A stretch of DNA of 64,000 nt from Pseudobowmanella sp964228145 (GCA_964228145.1 CAXQZJ010000071.1:26753-90752); one strand, 5' to 3'. Positions 44,362 through 53,438 are shown, numbered from the stretch's first letter. Made by a program: numbers and translations. The notes: generated by a model not told the origin, from the letters alone.

Positions 44362-44391
44362 GAAAAACCCCCGGATGCTTTCCGGGGGTTT
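44362..44391 (-). terminator. his operon attenuator terminator
   Basis: Read leftward, AACCCCCGG-AAAGCAT-CCGGGGG is followed by five T. It lies between the leader peptide and hisG. Upstream, GGATGCCTTTC (about 44421-44411) can pair with GAAAGCATCC of this terminator and so form an antiterminator. AACCTT(T/C)CAG (44451-44442 with 44434-44425) forms the first hairpin overlapping the leader stop codon. This is the classic three-way attenuation layout. Confidence 0.92.
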
Positions 44392-44449
44392 AGCTTAATG
44401 CTGTTCCGCTGAAAGGCATCCATAAACCTTCCAGCACGAACCTGAAAGG

Positions 44450-44494
44450 TTATGCTTTATGATGGTGGTGATGGAATTTGCGTTTCAGGTTCAT
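44450..44494 (-). CDS. hisL: HisL, his operon leader peptide
   Basis: A 14-residue reading frame, MNLKRKFHHHHHKA, with five consecutive histidine codons (CAT CAC CAC CAT CAT in transcription order). It stops just inside the first attenuator hairpin. When charged tRNA-His is scarce the ribosome would stall on these codons, the antiterminator forms, and hisG onwards is transcribed. The enterobacterial leader has seven histidines as I recall. The frame is too short for automatic gene finders. Confidence 0.95.
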   Translation of the reverse strand: MNLKRKFHHHHHKA

Positions 44495-44597
44495 ATTTTA
44501 ACTACTAACTAATTTTGTCCATAAACTAACGAAAGCCGGGCTCAAAAGCAAGCCCCGCAGACGAATAGTCTTATGCCAAATTTACGCTACCTTATAA

Positions 44598-46037
44598 CTA
44601 CTTTCTAAAGTCAACGGAACTGTTTGCTGCAAACGCCGTGAAAAGGGCATAAATTCCCGTGTTGAACTTGAGGGCATCAACATTAACCTTATCTAACGTA
44701 TCGTTGGGGGTGTGGTGATAATCAAAATAATCACTGCCGTCCGGCGCAAAGTTGACCGCCGGTACACCCGAATAGCCCAGTGCACTCATGTCAGACTGTC
44801 CTTTAGCCGTATTTGACTGGTCTAACGCAACGCCCAGAGGAGCCAACACATTAGCAATGCTGTGGATGGCATTTAATGCAACTGGTCCTACACCGGGAGT
44901 AAGTTTGTAAATCGGTCCATTGCCGAAATCCCATTCGTAGCCGATGACATGCTTATGCAAGCTATCTGCGTGGGTTTTTACATAGTCTCTGGCACCGAGC
45001 AAACCAATTTCTTCAGCACCAAATAAAATCACCCTGATGGTACGCTTAGGTTGACCCAGGCGGGTTTTTACCTGATGAGCAGCACTGATGATCATGGCGA
45101 CGCCAAGGCCGTCGTCAATCGCACCTGTGCCCACATCCCAGCTATCCAAATGTGCTCCCAACGCAACGTATTGGTCTGGTAGTTCAGATCCGGTAATTTC
45201 TCCAATCACATTGTAGGTTGTGAGGGGCTTGGGCGAAGACTGGGCCTCCATACGAATACTCATTTGCACCGCTTGATTACGTTTAAACTGATTTACCAAC
45301 ACGTCTGCATCCGGGTTTGAAATGGCAAGGGCAGGAATTTTTTTGATTCCCTCAGCGTAGCGCATAGTCCCTGTGTGGGCATGGCGATTGTTATCGGTGC
45401 CTACTGAGCGTAATACAAATGCGATGGCACCTTTTTGCGCAGCGACGCTTGCCCCTGCAGAACGTGCGCCTACTGCTTTGCCATAGCCTTTTCCATCTAT
45501 ATGGCGTTCCATACGGTAGGAAATAAATGCAATTTTGCCTTCCAGGCTCCCGTCAGGTACGGCTTTAAGGGCGTCAAAATCGGTAAAATGCACCACTTCA
45601 GCCTGTAAAGTTTGGTTATCCGTGCCCACGCTGCCACCTAAAGCCAATGCTTCAAAGTCATGTGGAAACGGGGACATTACCTTGACCTTGATGTCGCCTC
45701 GTTGCCAATTGGGTACCTCAAATTCTTCTTTCCAAACTTTGTCAAAGCCTAGCGCGCGCATCTTATTCATCGCCCAGGCGACCGCTTTTTTATCGCCTTC
45801 GCTTCCCGCCATACGATGCCCAACCTCGGTAGTTAATGACTCGAGTAGTTGATAGCTGAGATCATCTTTCACAACCTGCTGATGCAATTCAGTGAGTTGT
45901 TGTTTTTGCAAAGCTGACACTTCGGTGGCCGACACATCGGTGGCCGACACATCGGTGGCTGAAACGATATGGCAGAGTGACAGCGCCACACAGGCACTCA
46001 CAAAGCGTTTGGTCGCGGATTTAATTTGCATTGTCAT
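44598..46037 (-). CDS. Secreted M28-family metallo-aminopeptidase with PA domain
   Basis: A 479-residue exported zinc peptidase. The signal peptide (about 1-28, FVSACVALSLCHIVSA) is followed by a tandem SAT(D/E)V linker. A PA (protease-associated) insert follows in the middle (about 150-260). The M28 metal-binding motifs are LGAHLDSWDVGTGAIDDGLG, FGAEEIGLLGA, YEWDFGNGP and FDYHHTPNDT. Most such enzymes release amino acids from peptides outside the cell. It lies between the his leader and the glucan locus, with no clear operon partner. A possible leftward stop signal is the GGGCT/AGCCC hairpin at 44538-44555. Confidence 0.9.
   Translation of the reverse strand: MTMQIKSATKRFVSACVALSLCHIVSATDVSATDVSATEVSALQKQQLTELHQQVVKDDLSYQLLESLTTEVGHRMAGSEGDKKAVAWAMNKMRALGFDKVWKEEFEVPNWQRGDIKVKVMSPFPHDFEALALGGSVGTDNQTLQAEVVHFTDFDALKAVPDGSLEGKIAFISYRMERHIDGKGYGKAVGARSAGASVAAQKGAIAFVLRSVGTDNNRHAHTGTMRYAEGIKKIPALAISNPDADVLVNQFKRNQAVQMSIRMEAQSSPKPLTTYNVIGEITGSELPDQYVALGAHLDSWDVGTGAIDDGLGVAMIISAAHQVKTRLGQPKRTIRVILFGAEEIGLLGARDYVKTHADSLHKHVIGYEWDFGNGPIYKLTPGVGPVALNAIHSIANVLAPLGVALDQSNTAKGQSDMSALGYSGVPAVNFAPDGSDYFDYHHTPNDTLDKVNVDALKFNTGIYALFTAFAANSSVDFRK
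45919..45963 (-). repeat. Three 15-bp tandem repeats in the M28 peptidase gene
   Basis: Three consecutive 15-base units (two identical save one base, the third differing at three) encode SATDV-SATDV-SATEV just after the predicted signal peptide. The period is a multiple of three, so unit gain or loss would keep the frame. Confidence 0.85.
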
Positions 46038-46211
46038 TGCTGGGATTCCCTGTTGTTTTCGTGCATGTTAACAGCTTTACTGTGGGTACGGGCAGACATT
46101 AGGCGTGAAAACCGAGTCGCTGGTCTGGACTAAATCAGTGCACCAGGTAAATAAAGTGTTAAAAAATATCAGCATGAAGGTTGACCTTTAAATTGGTCTG
46201 ACATAATGTAA

Positions 46212-46264
46212 TGAAAGCGCTTTCATTTCGTGCTTTATTTTTGCCATTTTGTGAAAGCGCTTAC
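46212..46264 (+). promoter_or_regulatory. Two LacI-type operators upstream of the GH16 gene
   Basis: TGAAAGCGCTTTCA at 46212-46225 is a perfect 14-base palindrome, and TGAAAGCGCTTACA at 46252-46265 a near copy. Both have the central CG core of LacI/PurR-family sites. The same palindrome occurs at 57309, beside the other arm of the glucan locus, so the LacI protein at 58813 is the likely ligand. The sites lie 70-120 bases before the GH16 start. Confidence 0.82.
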
Positions 46265-46332
46265 AATTGTGCCAATTGCGTTTTTATTGCGTACAAAATT
46301 AACAAGTTTTCTCTGTATCGGGGCTGAAAATA

Positions 46333-48900
46333 ATGACTAAAGCAGCAACACAAATTTCGCGGACCTTGACCGCGGTCGCCGCTGCAACACTAATTGGCTG
46401 TGGCGGTGGCGCTACTACTTCAACTGACCTGAATGTCGTGCAACCCAGTGAACCAGTAAATGATTGGGAACTGGTTTGGAGCGATGAATTCGACGGGAGT
46501 AGCATCGATAGCAACAAGTGGACGCACGAGGTCAACTGCGACGGCGGTGGCAATAATGAGGCGCAATGCTATACCGCTGACAGTGCTAACTCCTTTGTTG
46601 CGGACGGATATCTGAATATTGTTGCTTTACCTGCGGAGCAGGGAGCAGAGAAACCGTATACATCAGCACGAATGACTACCCAGTATAAAGGTGATTTTAA
46701 ATACGGCCGGATTGAGATGCGGGCGAAATTACCTTCTGGTCAGGGCAGCTGGCCAGCATTTTGGATGATGCCTACTGATGCTGTTTACGGCGGGTGGCCG
46801 CGCAGTGGTGAGATCGACATTGTAGAAGCAGTCAACCTCAAGGCGGCTGATGCAGAGGGTAATCCGGAAGCTCATGTTTACGGCACGATTCACTATGGGT
46901 CTGGGCCGGCTGAGGGAGAGCGTTTATCTTCAGGTCAACCCTATCTGCTGCCAGACGGTCAAAATCCAGCTGATGATTTCCATACTTATGCGATCGAGTG
47001 GCAAGAAGGTGAAATCCGTTGGTACGTAGATGGCTATCTGTATGCCACTCAGCGCCGCTCAGAAGTCCGATACAATCGTGACAACGAGCCGACAGGATTG
47101 CGCCACAAAGGCTGGTACACCGAATACTTTAATCAAGCGACTGGTGAATTGGAAAAGCATTGGGATAATGCCCCGTTTGATCAGGAATTTTATCTGATTC
47201 TGAACCAGGCTGTAGGCGGAAATTGGCCTGAGGCCGTGAACGAAACAGGCATCGATGCGGAGGCGTTTGCTAATGGACAGACCTTCCAGATTGATTATGT
47301 CAGAGTATTTCAATGCGCGCTGGATCCGGAAACGGGTAAAGGGTGTGAAACGCTGCGTCCGGGTTACGATAGCTTAGAAGATGCCTTGGTTGAAGGCGCG
47401 GCACCGATTCCGGCAGCGCCTTCTAATGGAGAACCGGACCCTGTCACCATGTTATTCGATGATGCGCTGGCCACTGATTTGACCTTGGACAGTTACAATC
47501 CGGATGGTGCTGTGGCACTGGACCAGGTAGAAGAAGCTGGGCGAGGCATGGTACTGGAAATGGTAAAAAGCGGCGCCGTAGGCAACTTCTTTTTTACTGC
47601 TGATCAACCTTATGATCTTACCGCCTACGGTACCCGCGGTGAATTAGTCTTTGATGTGAAAATCACCAGCGCTGATGCAGGCGTTGACCTGTATGTGAAA
47701 TTTGACAGCGGTTGGCCCAATGTCAGTGACATGATTGTTGATGTTGATGCAGACGGTCAGTGGCATACGGTCAGAATTAATATGGCCGAGTTGTTGGCAA
47801 GAGAAAATACCTTTGCGCCAGGCAATCAGGCTGACCCCAGTAGTGTTGCAAACATTTTTGTCGCCGAAGCGACAGGTGTAATGACGGCATATTTTGACAA
47901 TGTGCGCTTGGAGTACCCGGCTGGAGGTTCAACCACGACCTTTTTCGACGATGCGCTTGCATCGGATTTAATTATCGATAGCTACAACCCTGACGGTGTG
48001 GTGAGTTATGACATTGTCGCCGAGCCAGACCGCGGAAATGTATTGTCAGTGAATAAAGCTGGGGCCACCGGTAACCTGTTCTTCACTGCTGACGTACCCT
48101 ACGACTTTACTCAATTCGGTGAAGGTGCAGAACTGGTATTTGATCTACAGGTTTCCAGCCTTGACGGCGGAGCGGAACTGTTGGTTAAGCTTGACAGTGG
48201 CTGGCCAAACGTCAGTGACACCAGTGTGACCCTGCCAGCGACCGGCGAATGGGCAACAATTCGACTGAATCTTGCCGATTTGCTTGCTCAGGAAAATCGA
48301 TACTCACCGGGATCATATGCGGACCCAACCAGTGTGGTTAACGTGTTTGTTGTAGAACCGACCGCGGCAATGGCATTTAAGTTGGATAATGTCCGTATTG
48401 AAGTTCCGGCGCCAGCACAAGTCAGTATGTTGTACGACGATATGCTTGCCGCTGGCCTTATCTTCAACAGTTACAACCCCGATGGTGCGGTCAGCATTGC
48501 TGAGATCGCCGAAACTGATCGCGGTTCTGTCATCGAACTAACTAAAACTGGTGCAGTGGGGAACTTTTATTTCGAATCGGATGTGCCTTATGACCTGAGT
48601 GATTGGGGAGCACAAAGTGAAATCGTATTCGACGTCTATTTGGAAAGTGCCGATGCCGGTGTAGAGCTATACGTTAAGTTGGATAGTGGCTGGCCAAATG
48701 TGAGTGACACGACCATCACTTTACCGGAAGCAGGAAGCTGGACGGAAATACGCATTAACATTGCTGATTTATTGGCCCGTGAAAACAGCTTCTCACCCGG
48801 TTCATACGCAGATCCGTTAAACATCACCAATATTTTTGTGGTAGAGCCAACTGGCCCTATGGTGATTAGATTTGACAATGTGCGATTAGAAAAGCGCTAA
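46333..48900 (+). CDS. Lipid-anchored GH16 endo-beta-1,3-glucanase (laminarinase) with three C-terminal beta-sandwich-like repeats
   Basis: An 855-residue secreted lipoprotein (lipobox LIGC, Cys23). The GH16 catalytic domain spans about residues 45-335, with the retaining active site E160-I-D162-I-V-E165 in SGEIDIVEAV. Also seen are WSDEFDG at the start and YHTYAIEW-type residues. After a Pro-rich linker come three repeats (371-533, 534-696, 697-855) with an exact 163-residue period, each starting FDDxLA..SYNPDG and containing DSGWPNVSD. They resemble the galactose-binding-like domain at the C-terminus of ExoP-type GH3 enzymes and may bind glucan. It would cut laminarin at the cell surface. 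The TonB receptor follows 81 bases later. Confidence 0.92.
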   Translation: MTKAATQISRTLTAVAAATLIGCGGGATTSTDLNVVQPSEPVNDWELVWSDEFDGSSIDSNKWTHEVNCDGGGNNEAQCYTADSANSFVADGYLNIVALPAEQGAEKPYTSARMTTQYKGDFKYGRIEMRAKLPSGQGSWPAFWMMPTDAVYGGWPRSGEIDIVEAVNLKAADAEGNPEAHVYGTIHYGSGPAEGERLSSGQPYLLPDGQNPADDFHTYAIEWQEGEIRWYVDGYLYATQRRSEVRYNRDNEPTGLRHKGWYTEYFNQATGELEKHWDNAPFDQEFYLILNQAVGGNWPEAVNETGIDAEAFANGQTFQIDYVRVFQCALDPETGKGCETLRPGYDSLEDALVEGAAPIPAAPSNGEPDPVTMLFDDALATDLTLDSYNPDGAVALDQVEEAGRGMVLEMVKSGAVGNFFFTADQPYDLTAYGTRGELVFDVKITSADAGVDLYVKFDSGWPNVSDMIVDVDADGQWHTVRINMAELLARENTFAPGNQADPSSVANIFVAEATGVMTAYFDNVRLEYPAGGSTTTFFDDALASDLIIDSYNPDGVVSYDIVAEPDRGNVLSVNKAGATGNLFFTADVPYDFTQFGEGAELVFDLQVSSLDGGAELLVKLDSGWPNVSDTSVTLPATGEWATIRLNLADLLAQENRYSPGSYADPTSVVNVFVVEPTAAMAFKLDNVRIEVPAPAQVSMLYDDMLAAGLIFNSYNPDGAVSIAEIAETDRGSVIELTKTGAVGNFYFESDVPYDLSDWGAQSEIVFDVYLESADAGVELYVKLDSGWPNVSDTTITLPEAGSWTEIRINIADLLARENSFSPGSYADPLNITNIFVVEPTGPMVIRFDNVRLEKR

Positions 48901-48939
48901 CCAGGGCTGATGTGTTTGACACAGTCAATCGTTAATTTA

Positions 48940-48962
48940 ACCGGATCCTTTAGCAGGATCCG
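48940..48962 (+). repeat. Perfect hairpin between the GH16 and TonB receptor genes
   Basis: CCGGATCC-TTTAGCA-GGATCCGG, an 8-base-pair stem with a 7-base loop and no T-run after it. It ends 19 bases before the receptor start codon. It could set the relative levels of the two messages as an attenuator or processing site. Confidence 0.65.
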
Positions 48963-48981
48963 GTGTTAAGGAAGCAAGATC

Positions 48982-51927
48982 ATGACAATTAAACATTCCT
49001 TCAAAAAAACGCCCCTTGCCGCCACTATCGCTATTGCGTTGGGATCTGCGTTTATATTGCCCGCCGAAGCCAGACAACAGGACCAGCAACAGGCCAATAG
49101 CGAAGTAGAGGTGATTGAAGTTAGCGGTATCCGCGGCAGCTTAATTCGCTCCATGGATCTAAAGCGCGAGTCCAGCGGTGTAGTCGATGCGATCTCTGCC
49201 GAGGAATTGGGTAAATTTCCCGACACCAACCTGGCTGAGGCATTACAGCGTATTACCGGTGTGACAATCAGTCGCTCTAATGGTGAAGGCAGCCAGATCA
49301 CAGTCCGTGGCTTTGGCCCTGATTTCAACCTGGTTACCCTTAATGGCAGACAAATGCCGGGTACTGGTTTTACCCGCTCATACAGCTTGGAAAATCTATC
49401 TTCTGAAGGGGTGAGAACCCTGGAGTTGCATAAGACTGCGCGAGCAGAAAACCCAAGTGGTGGTCTAGGTGCGACGGTGAATATTATCACTACCAAACCA
49501 CTGCAAAGCCCCGGGCAAAATGCCACTTTTTCAGTCAAAGGTATTTACGACACTTCTAATGAGGAGGGCGATGATGTCACGCCAGAGTTAGCAGGGGTTT
49601 ACAGCAATACCTTCGCTGATGACAGATTCGGCGTGGGTGTTTCATTCTCCCATCAAGAGCGAGACTTTCAGCAACAAACGGCCAACATTCAGGGCTGGGT
49701 GATGCAGCCCAACAGTGCGTTACCGGACTTGGACCCCTCACAGGTGATAGACAATCGCTCAGCGATCACCGATGTGGCGTTTTTCCCGAAGGACATGAAT
49801 TACAGTATTAATGACTTGCAACGTGAGCGCACTAACGGTCAGTTAACCTTGCAATTCAGACCTGTGGATGCGCTAACGGCGACAGTGGATTACACGGCCA
49901 GTCGCGCCATTACCGGGGTGAATACAGTAGGCTGGGGTATTTGGAATAACTTCGGAGCTAACATTAATAGTTATGAATTAGACAGCAATGGGACTGTCTT
50001 GTATGCCGATATAAGTGGTGATGACGGTTCATTTACCGCCAGTCGCAGTACGACTCAAGTTGACGCCCGCTCAGTGGGACTGAATTTGGACTGGCAAATC
50101 AATGATGACTGGCAGTTATCGTTGGATTACCACGACTCGTACAATGAAATAGACAATGGTATGGATGAAGGTCTTGGCAGCGCTGGCCAGGTCATACTGG
50201 GGTCGGATCAGTTGATTTCGAAAGTCTATGATTATCGCAGTGGCGATATCCCTGGCTTTTATGTCAACTGGAATAACGGGACCAATGAAATTTTGCCCAG
50301 TGAAATTGATTCCAATTTCAGTCAATTTATCCGCTCGCCAGGCCGTTCAGATATTGAGCAATTACAGATAGACGGGAAGTGGTTCAATTCTGAGTTCGAT
50401 ATTCCTCTGGTTAACGTCAGCTTTGGTCTGGCACGTACCGAACAATCACTCAGCGGTTATAGTGCTTGGAGTGGGTTACGTGGTGGCCCAGGATTTAATC
50501 CTTCATTTACGCAAATCTTCCCGGACAGCATGTTTGTTCGTCATGATACTGGCGGATTTCTCGACGCATTCAGTGGTGGGGGAGATGATTTAAATCCCGG
50601 ATATTACTACACATATAGCTTTGATGAAGCGATCGTGCGTCAGCTGGCTTTTTTGACCGCAGATGTCGTGGGTGAAGCGAACGCGTACAGTATTGATCCC
50701 TTCTTTAGCGGCCAGCCATCGGTAAGCTTAGTTGAAGAAACCACTGACTCAATATACGTACAGTCGGAGTGGGAATTTGACGTAAAAGGCTACTATGGTC
50801 AGTTAAATGCGGGCCTGCGTTATGAAGAGACCACGGTACCGAGTTCTGCGGAAGTCAGGGTTCCCATTCAAGTCAAGTGGGTCGCTGCGTCTGAGTGGAT
50901 TACTGAGTATCAACCTCAATTACAAGTCCAGGACTTTACTGGTGAATATGATATCTTGCTACCGATGTTAGATATCAAAGTTGATGTGACCGACGACGTT
51001 GTCGCTCGCTTCTCGTGGGGTAAATCTATTACCCGGGCACCTATCGGCCTGTTGCAAGGCGGTCGTTCTTTTAGTGGCAGCCCGAAGATAGGTGCGCGAA
51101 CGGTCAGTGAGGGTAACACCAGCCTATTACCCTATGAGTCGACGAATCTGGACTTGTCACTAGAGTGGTATTACGACGAAGACAGTTATGCATCGCTTGG
51201 CTTGTTCAGAAAGTCGGTAAAAAATTACATCGACTATCAATCAGAGGAACAAACCTTTGAAGGCCTTTACGATGTTTATCAGGGGCCCCGCTGGAATGAT
51301 GCTGCCGCTGCCCTTGAGGCTGATGGAGTGCAGGCAACAGATTCGGCGATTTTCGATTACCTGATTGATAACGGTTTTGGTAGTGCTGAAGGTGAGATTT
51401 TGCCTACCAGTGCAGATCCATTGATTGTCTGGCGTGTAACTAAGCCACGCAATCTGGACGATACAAAGACCGTGAAAGGTGTTGAAATGGCGGTGCAACA
51501 CGTGTTCGGTGATAGCGGTTTTGGTGTCGGCGTCAATGCCACCCTGGTGGAGGGCGATGTAGAGTATGACCCTTACGATTTAACTCCGCAAAATCCGTTA
51601 GTCGGGATCAGTGATTCCGCAAACTTCCAGACTTTTTATGAAAAAGACGGTTTGTCTGTGAAGTTAACCTACGCCTGGCGCTCTGATTACGTTGTCGGTA
51701 TGGGACAATCTCAAGGCTCGTCTGACAATCCTGCGACCCAATTCGATGACTTTGGTCAATGGGATGTGAGCGTTAATTATGACGTTAACGATAATCTCAC
51801 GGTGTTTTTTGAGGGGGTTAACATTAACGATGAAACCGAGCGGGGTTATGGCCGCTTTGAAGAGCAATTTTTGTTTGCGCGACAATACGGACCTCGGTAT
51901 ACCCTCGGGGCGCGTTATTCATTCTAA
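48982..51927 (+). CDS. Large TonB-dependent receptor (glucan oligosaccharide uptake)
   Basis: A 981-residue outer-membrane receptor with signal peptide (about 1-31, ending LPAEA). It carries a TonB-box-like EVEVIEVSGIRGSL and the plug domain (SAEELGKFPDTNLAEALQRITGVTISR; ITVRGFGPDFNLVTLNGRQMPG). A 22-strand-type barrel ends in a terminal Phe (LGARYSF). The plug and length fit the TIGR01782-type receptors common in Alteromonadales and Xanthomonadales, many of which import glycans. Its place next to GH16 and inside the LacI-controlled locus suggests laminarin oligomers as ligand; this is inference. There is no SusD-like partner. Confidence 0.92.
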   Translation: MTIKHSFKKTPLAATIAIALGSAFILPAEARQQDQQQANSEVEVIEVSGIRGSLIRSMDLKRESSGVVDAISAEELGKFPDTNLAEALQRITGVTISRSNGEGSQITVRGFGPDFNLVTLNGRQMPGTGFTRSYSLENLSSEGVRTLELHKTARAENPSGGLGATVNIITTKPLQSPGQNATFSVKGIYDTSNEEGDDVTPELAGVYSNTFADDRFGVGVSFSHQERDFQQQTANIQGWVMQPNSALPDLDPSQVIDNRSAITDVAFFPKDMNYSINDLQRERTNGQLTLQFRPVDALTATVDYTASRAITGVNTVGWGIWNNFGANINSYELDSNGTVLYADISGDDGSFTASRSTTQVDARSVGLNLDWQINDDWQLSLDYHDSYNEIDNGMDEGLGSAGQVILGSDQLISKVYDYRSGDIPGFYVNWNNGTNEILPSEIDSNFSQFIRSPGRSDIEQLQIDGKWFNSEFDIPLVNVSFGLARTEQSLSGYSAWSGLRGGPGFNPSFTQIFPDSMFVRHDTGGFLDAFSGGGDDLNPGYYYTYSFDEAIVRQLAFLTADVVGEANAYSIDPFFSGQPSVSLVEETTDSIYVQSEWEFDVKGYYGQLNAGLRYEETTVPSSAEVRVPIQVKWVAASEWITEYQPQLQVQDFTGEYDILLPMLDIKVDVTDDVVARFSWGKSITRAPIGLLQGGRSFSGSPKIGARTVSEGNTSLLPYESTNLDLSLEWYYDEDSYASLGLFRKSVKNYIDYQSEEQTFEGLYDVYQGPRWNDAAAALEADGVQATDSAIFDYLIDNGFGSAEGEILPTSADPLIVWRVTKPRNLDDTKTVKGVEMAVQHVFGDSGFGVGVNATLVEGDVEYDPYDLTPQNPLVGISDSANFQTFYEKDGLSVKLTYAWRSDYVVGMGQSQGSSDNPATQFDDFGQWDVSVNYDVNDNLTVFFEGVNINDETERGYGRFEEQFLFARQYGPRYTLGARYSF

Positions 51928-51941
51928 AAGCAATAGCAGTC

Positions 51942-51970
51942 AAAAAGGTCGCCCATTGGCGACCTTTTTT
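51942..51970. terminator. Bidirectional intrinsic terminator after the TonB receptor
   Basis: AAAAAGGTCGCC-CATT-GGCGACCTTTTTT. T-runs exist in both directions, serving the rightward receptor gene and the leftward small secreted protein whose stop codon lies inside it. Confidence 0.92.
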
Positions 51971-52427
51971 ATTGGGAAGCTTTCTGCCTTGGGTTGAGGG
52001 CGCGTTGTTTAGCATGTGCCTTTGCTTCTTCGGCGATATCATCGTCAAAAGCGAATGAAATGATTCGCCAGCCTTTTTGGGTTTGAAAATATTGAAAAAC
52101 AAACCGGATCGGCATGCGGTCATAGTTAACAATGTAGGTCAAAGTAACCAACGAGTCGCCTAATCGATGTGTATCGATAAGTTCTATCTGATGCACCTTG
52201 CCGGCAACACTGGGCAGCAGACCTATTTGGCGTTTCAACTCTTCAATTTGAGTTGAAATCGTGGAAGCATAAGGATTACTGGCATAGATAAATTCGATCG
52301 CCTGCTCTGTTTGCTTAGCCTCAACCAACCGAAAGAACTGGTCAATTTGAGCTTGATAGTCGTCAGCCAAACTGGCGCCGGAAGACACTATTAGCAGCAG
52401 GCTTATCAGCATTTTTGGTAATTTCAT
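51969..52427 (-). CDS. Small secreted protein of unknown family
   Basis: A 152-residue protein with a clear signal peptide (MKLPKMLISLLLIVSSGASLA). The mature part has an alpha-then-beta pattern: a helical first half (YQAQIDQFFRLVEAKQTEQAIEFIY) and strand-like segments SLVTLTYIVNYDRMPIRFVFQYFQTQKGWRIISFAFDDDI. This looks like a cystatin- or NTF2-like cone fold, with the Trp-Arg-Ile pattern common there. I do not recognise a function. Its start overlaps the end of the next upstream gene by four bases. Confidence 0.7.
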   Translation of the reverse strand: MKLPKMLISLLLIVSSGASLADDYQAQIDQFFRLVEAKQTEQAIEFIYASNPYASTISTQIEELKRQIGLLPSVAGKVHQIELIDTHRLGDSLVTLTYIVNYDRMPIRFVFQYFQTQKGWRIISFAFDDDIAEEAKAHAKQRALNPRQKASQ

Positions 52428-52693
52428 GAAGCTTCACTCTGTGCGTTTAACTTAACCATTTTTTTATTAATTTTTATCGCCATTAGCATCTCATAAACAG
52501 ATAAGATGCCTCCCGCGATAACTAAGGCCAGGCAATGCTGAGGATCAGCTAGCCAAGGATGGAATATCTGCCCATCATCAGTGAAGTAACCATACATCCC
52601 AACGCCCAACATTATGGTCGTGGGGATGCCGAAGATGTGTAGCCAAATTCGTTGGCGAGTGAGTTTTTTTAATTGGTATTGGGTCTCTGTCAT
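52424..52693 (-). CDS. Small two-helix membrane protein
   Basis: An 89-residue protein (ATG at 52693) with two hydrophobic segments, about residues 19-34 (IFGIPTTIMLGVGMYGYF) and 52-71. A basic C-terminus MAIKINKKMVKLNAQ follows. Family unknown. It is coupled to the secreted protein downstream through a four-base overlap, so the two probably work together or share a transcript. Confidence 0.65.
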   Translation of the reverse strand: MTETQYQLKKLTRQRIWLHIFGIPTTIMLGVGMYGYFTDDGQIFHPWLADPQHCLALVIAGGILSVYEMLMAIKINKKMVKLNAQSEAS

Positions 52694-52790
52694 ACTATCT
52701 GTCCTTGAAAAGCAGAGCCCTTGATACCAGCCGCTGTTCAGCAAGGCAAGAACTTATCTGAGCAACACCGTGTCGATTGGGGGGGATGAG

Positions 52791-53369
52791 CTAGGATGAA
52801 GGCGGCAGTAAAGCGCGAGCAGAAGCCGGTAGTCGTGACATATCTAAGGTAACCTGCATTTTTTCTGCTTGCTCGGCGATAATCCGATTAATTTGTTCAA
52901 AATCAGGTTCAGCAAGTTTTGCCACCTCCGCTTCTACCGCTTCAAAGAATCCATCAAAGTGCCCGGGGGTAACTAAAACCAATAAAGTGGCGGGTTGGTC
53001 ATAAGGATTCCAAAAGCCGTGAAATTGGTCTCTTGGCAGCGCGGCAATAGTGCCGGATTCGGCGATCACTTCGCGATCGCCGTCTAAGAAATGAACCTTA
53101 CCTTTTATCACGATAAAAACTTCATCCTCATTACGGTGTTTATGAGGTGGAGCTCCCAAGCTCTTAGGTGGCAATGTTTCTTCGAATAAGGCGAGCTTAC
53201 TAGGCAAGTCATCACTTCGAATGTGATGGTGGATCTGACGGTCAGTGTATTGGGTTACTTTACCTTCCCCGAGTTTAGAAAACGTAGCATGATACCTTGT
53301 TTCAGTGGGGGCATGAGCAAGCGAGAGACTAAAAGGGCACAACAGGCTAAGGAATATTAACGTTCTCAT
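52791..53369 (-). CDS. Secreted cupin-domain protein
   Basis: A 192-residue exported protein (signal peptide MRTLIFLSLLCPFSLSLAHA). The cupin core is clear: PPKSLGAPPHKHRNEDEVFIVIKGKV holds the HxH...E metal ligands, and a second conserved motif around DQFHGFWNPYD provides the last histidine. The C-terminal 45 residues are helical. Most cupins of this form bind a metal and a small molecule or act as oxygenases; the role here is unknown. It lies between the TonB receptor and the GH3 gene but on the same strand as the latter. Confidence 0.78.
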   Translation of the reverse strand: MRTLIFLSLLCPFSLSLAHAPTETRYHATFSKLGEGKVTQYTDRQIHHHIRSDDLPSKLALFEETLPPKSLGAPPHKHRNEDEVFIVIKGKVHFLDGDREVIAESGTIAALPRDQFHGFWNPYDQPATLLVLVTPGHFDGFFEAVEAEVAKLAEPDFEQINRIIAEQAEKMQVTLDMSRLPASARALLPPSS

Positions 53370-53438
53370 GGTATCAGCGTCCTTTGCAGTAATAACGCTT
53401 CTTACTGTAGATTATTTAACCTAAAGTGCCAGTGGAAT

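Noticed and set aside
44334..44423. Extended N-terminus of HisG
   Set aside because: The frame runs through the attenuator stem; the ATG at 44333 gives the family length and start.
45919..45963. Tandem repeat as a phase-variation switch
   Set aside because: The unit is 15 bases, so changes in number keep the reading frame.
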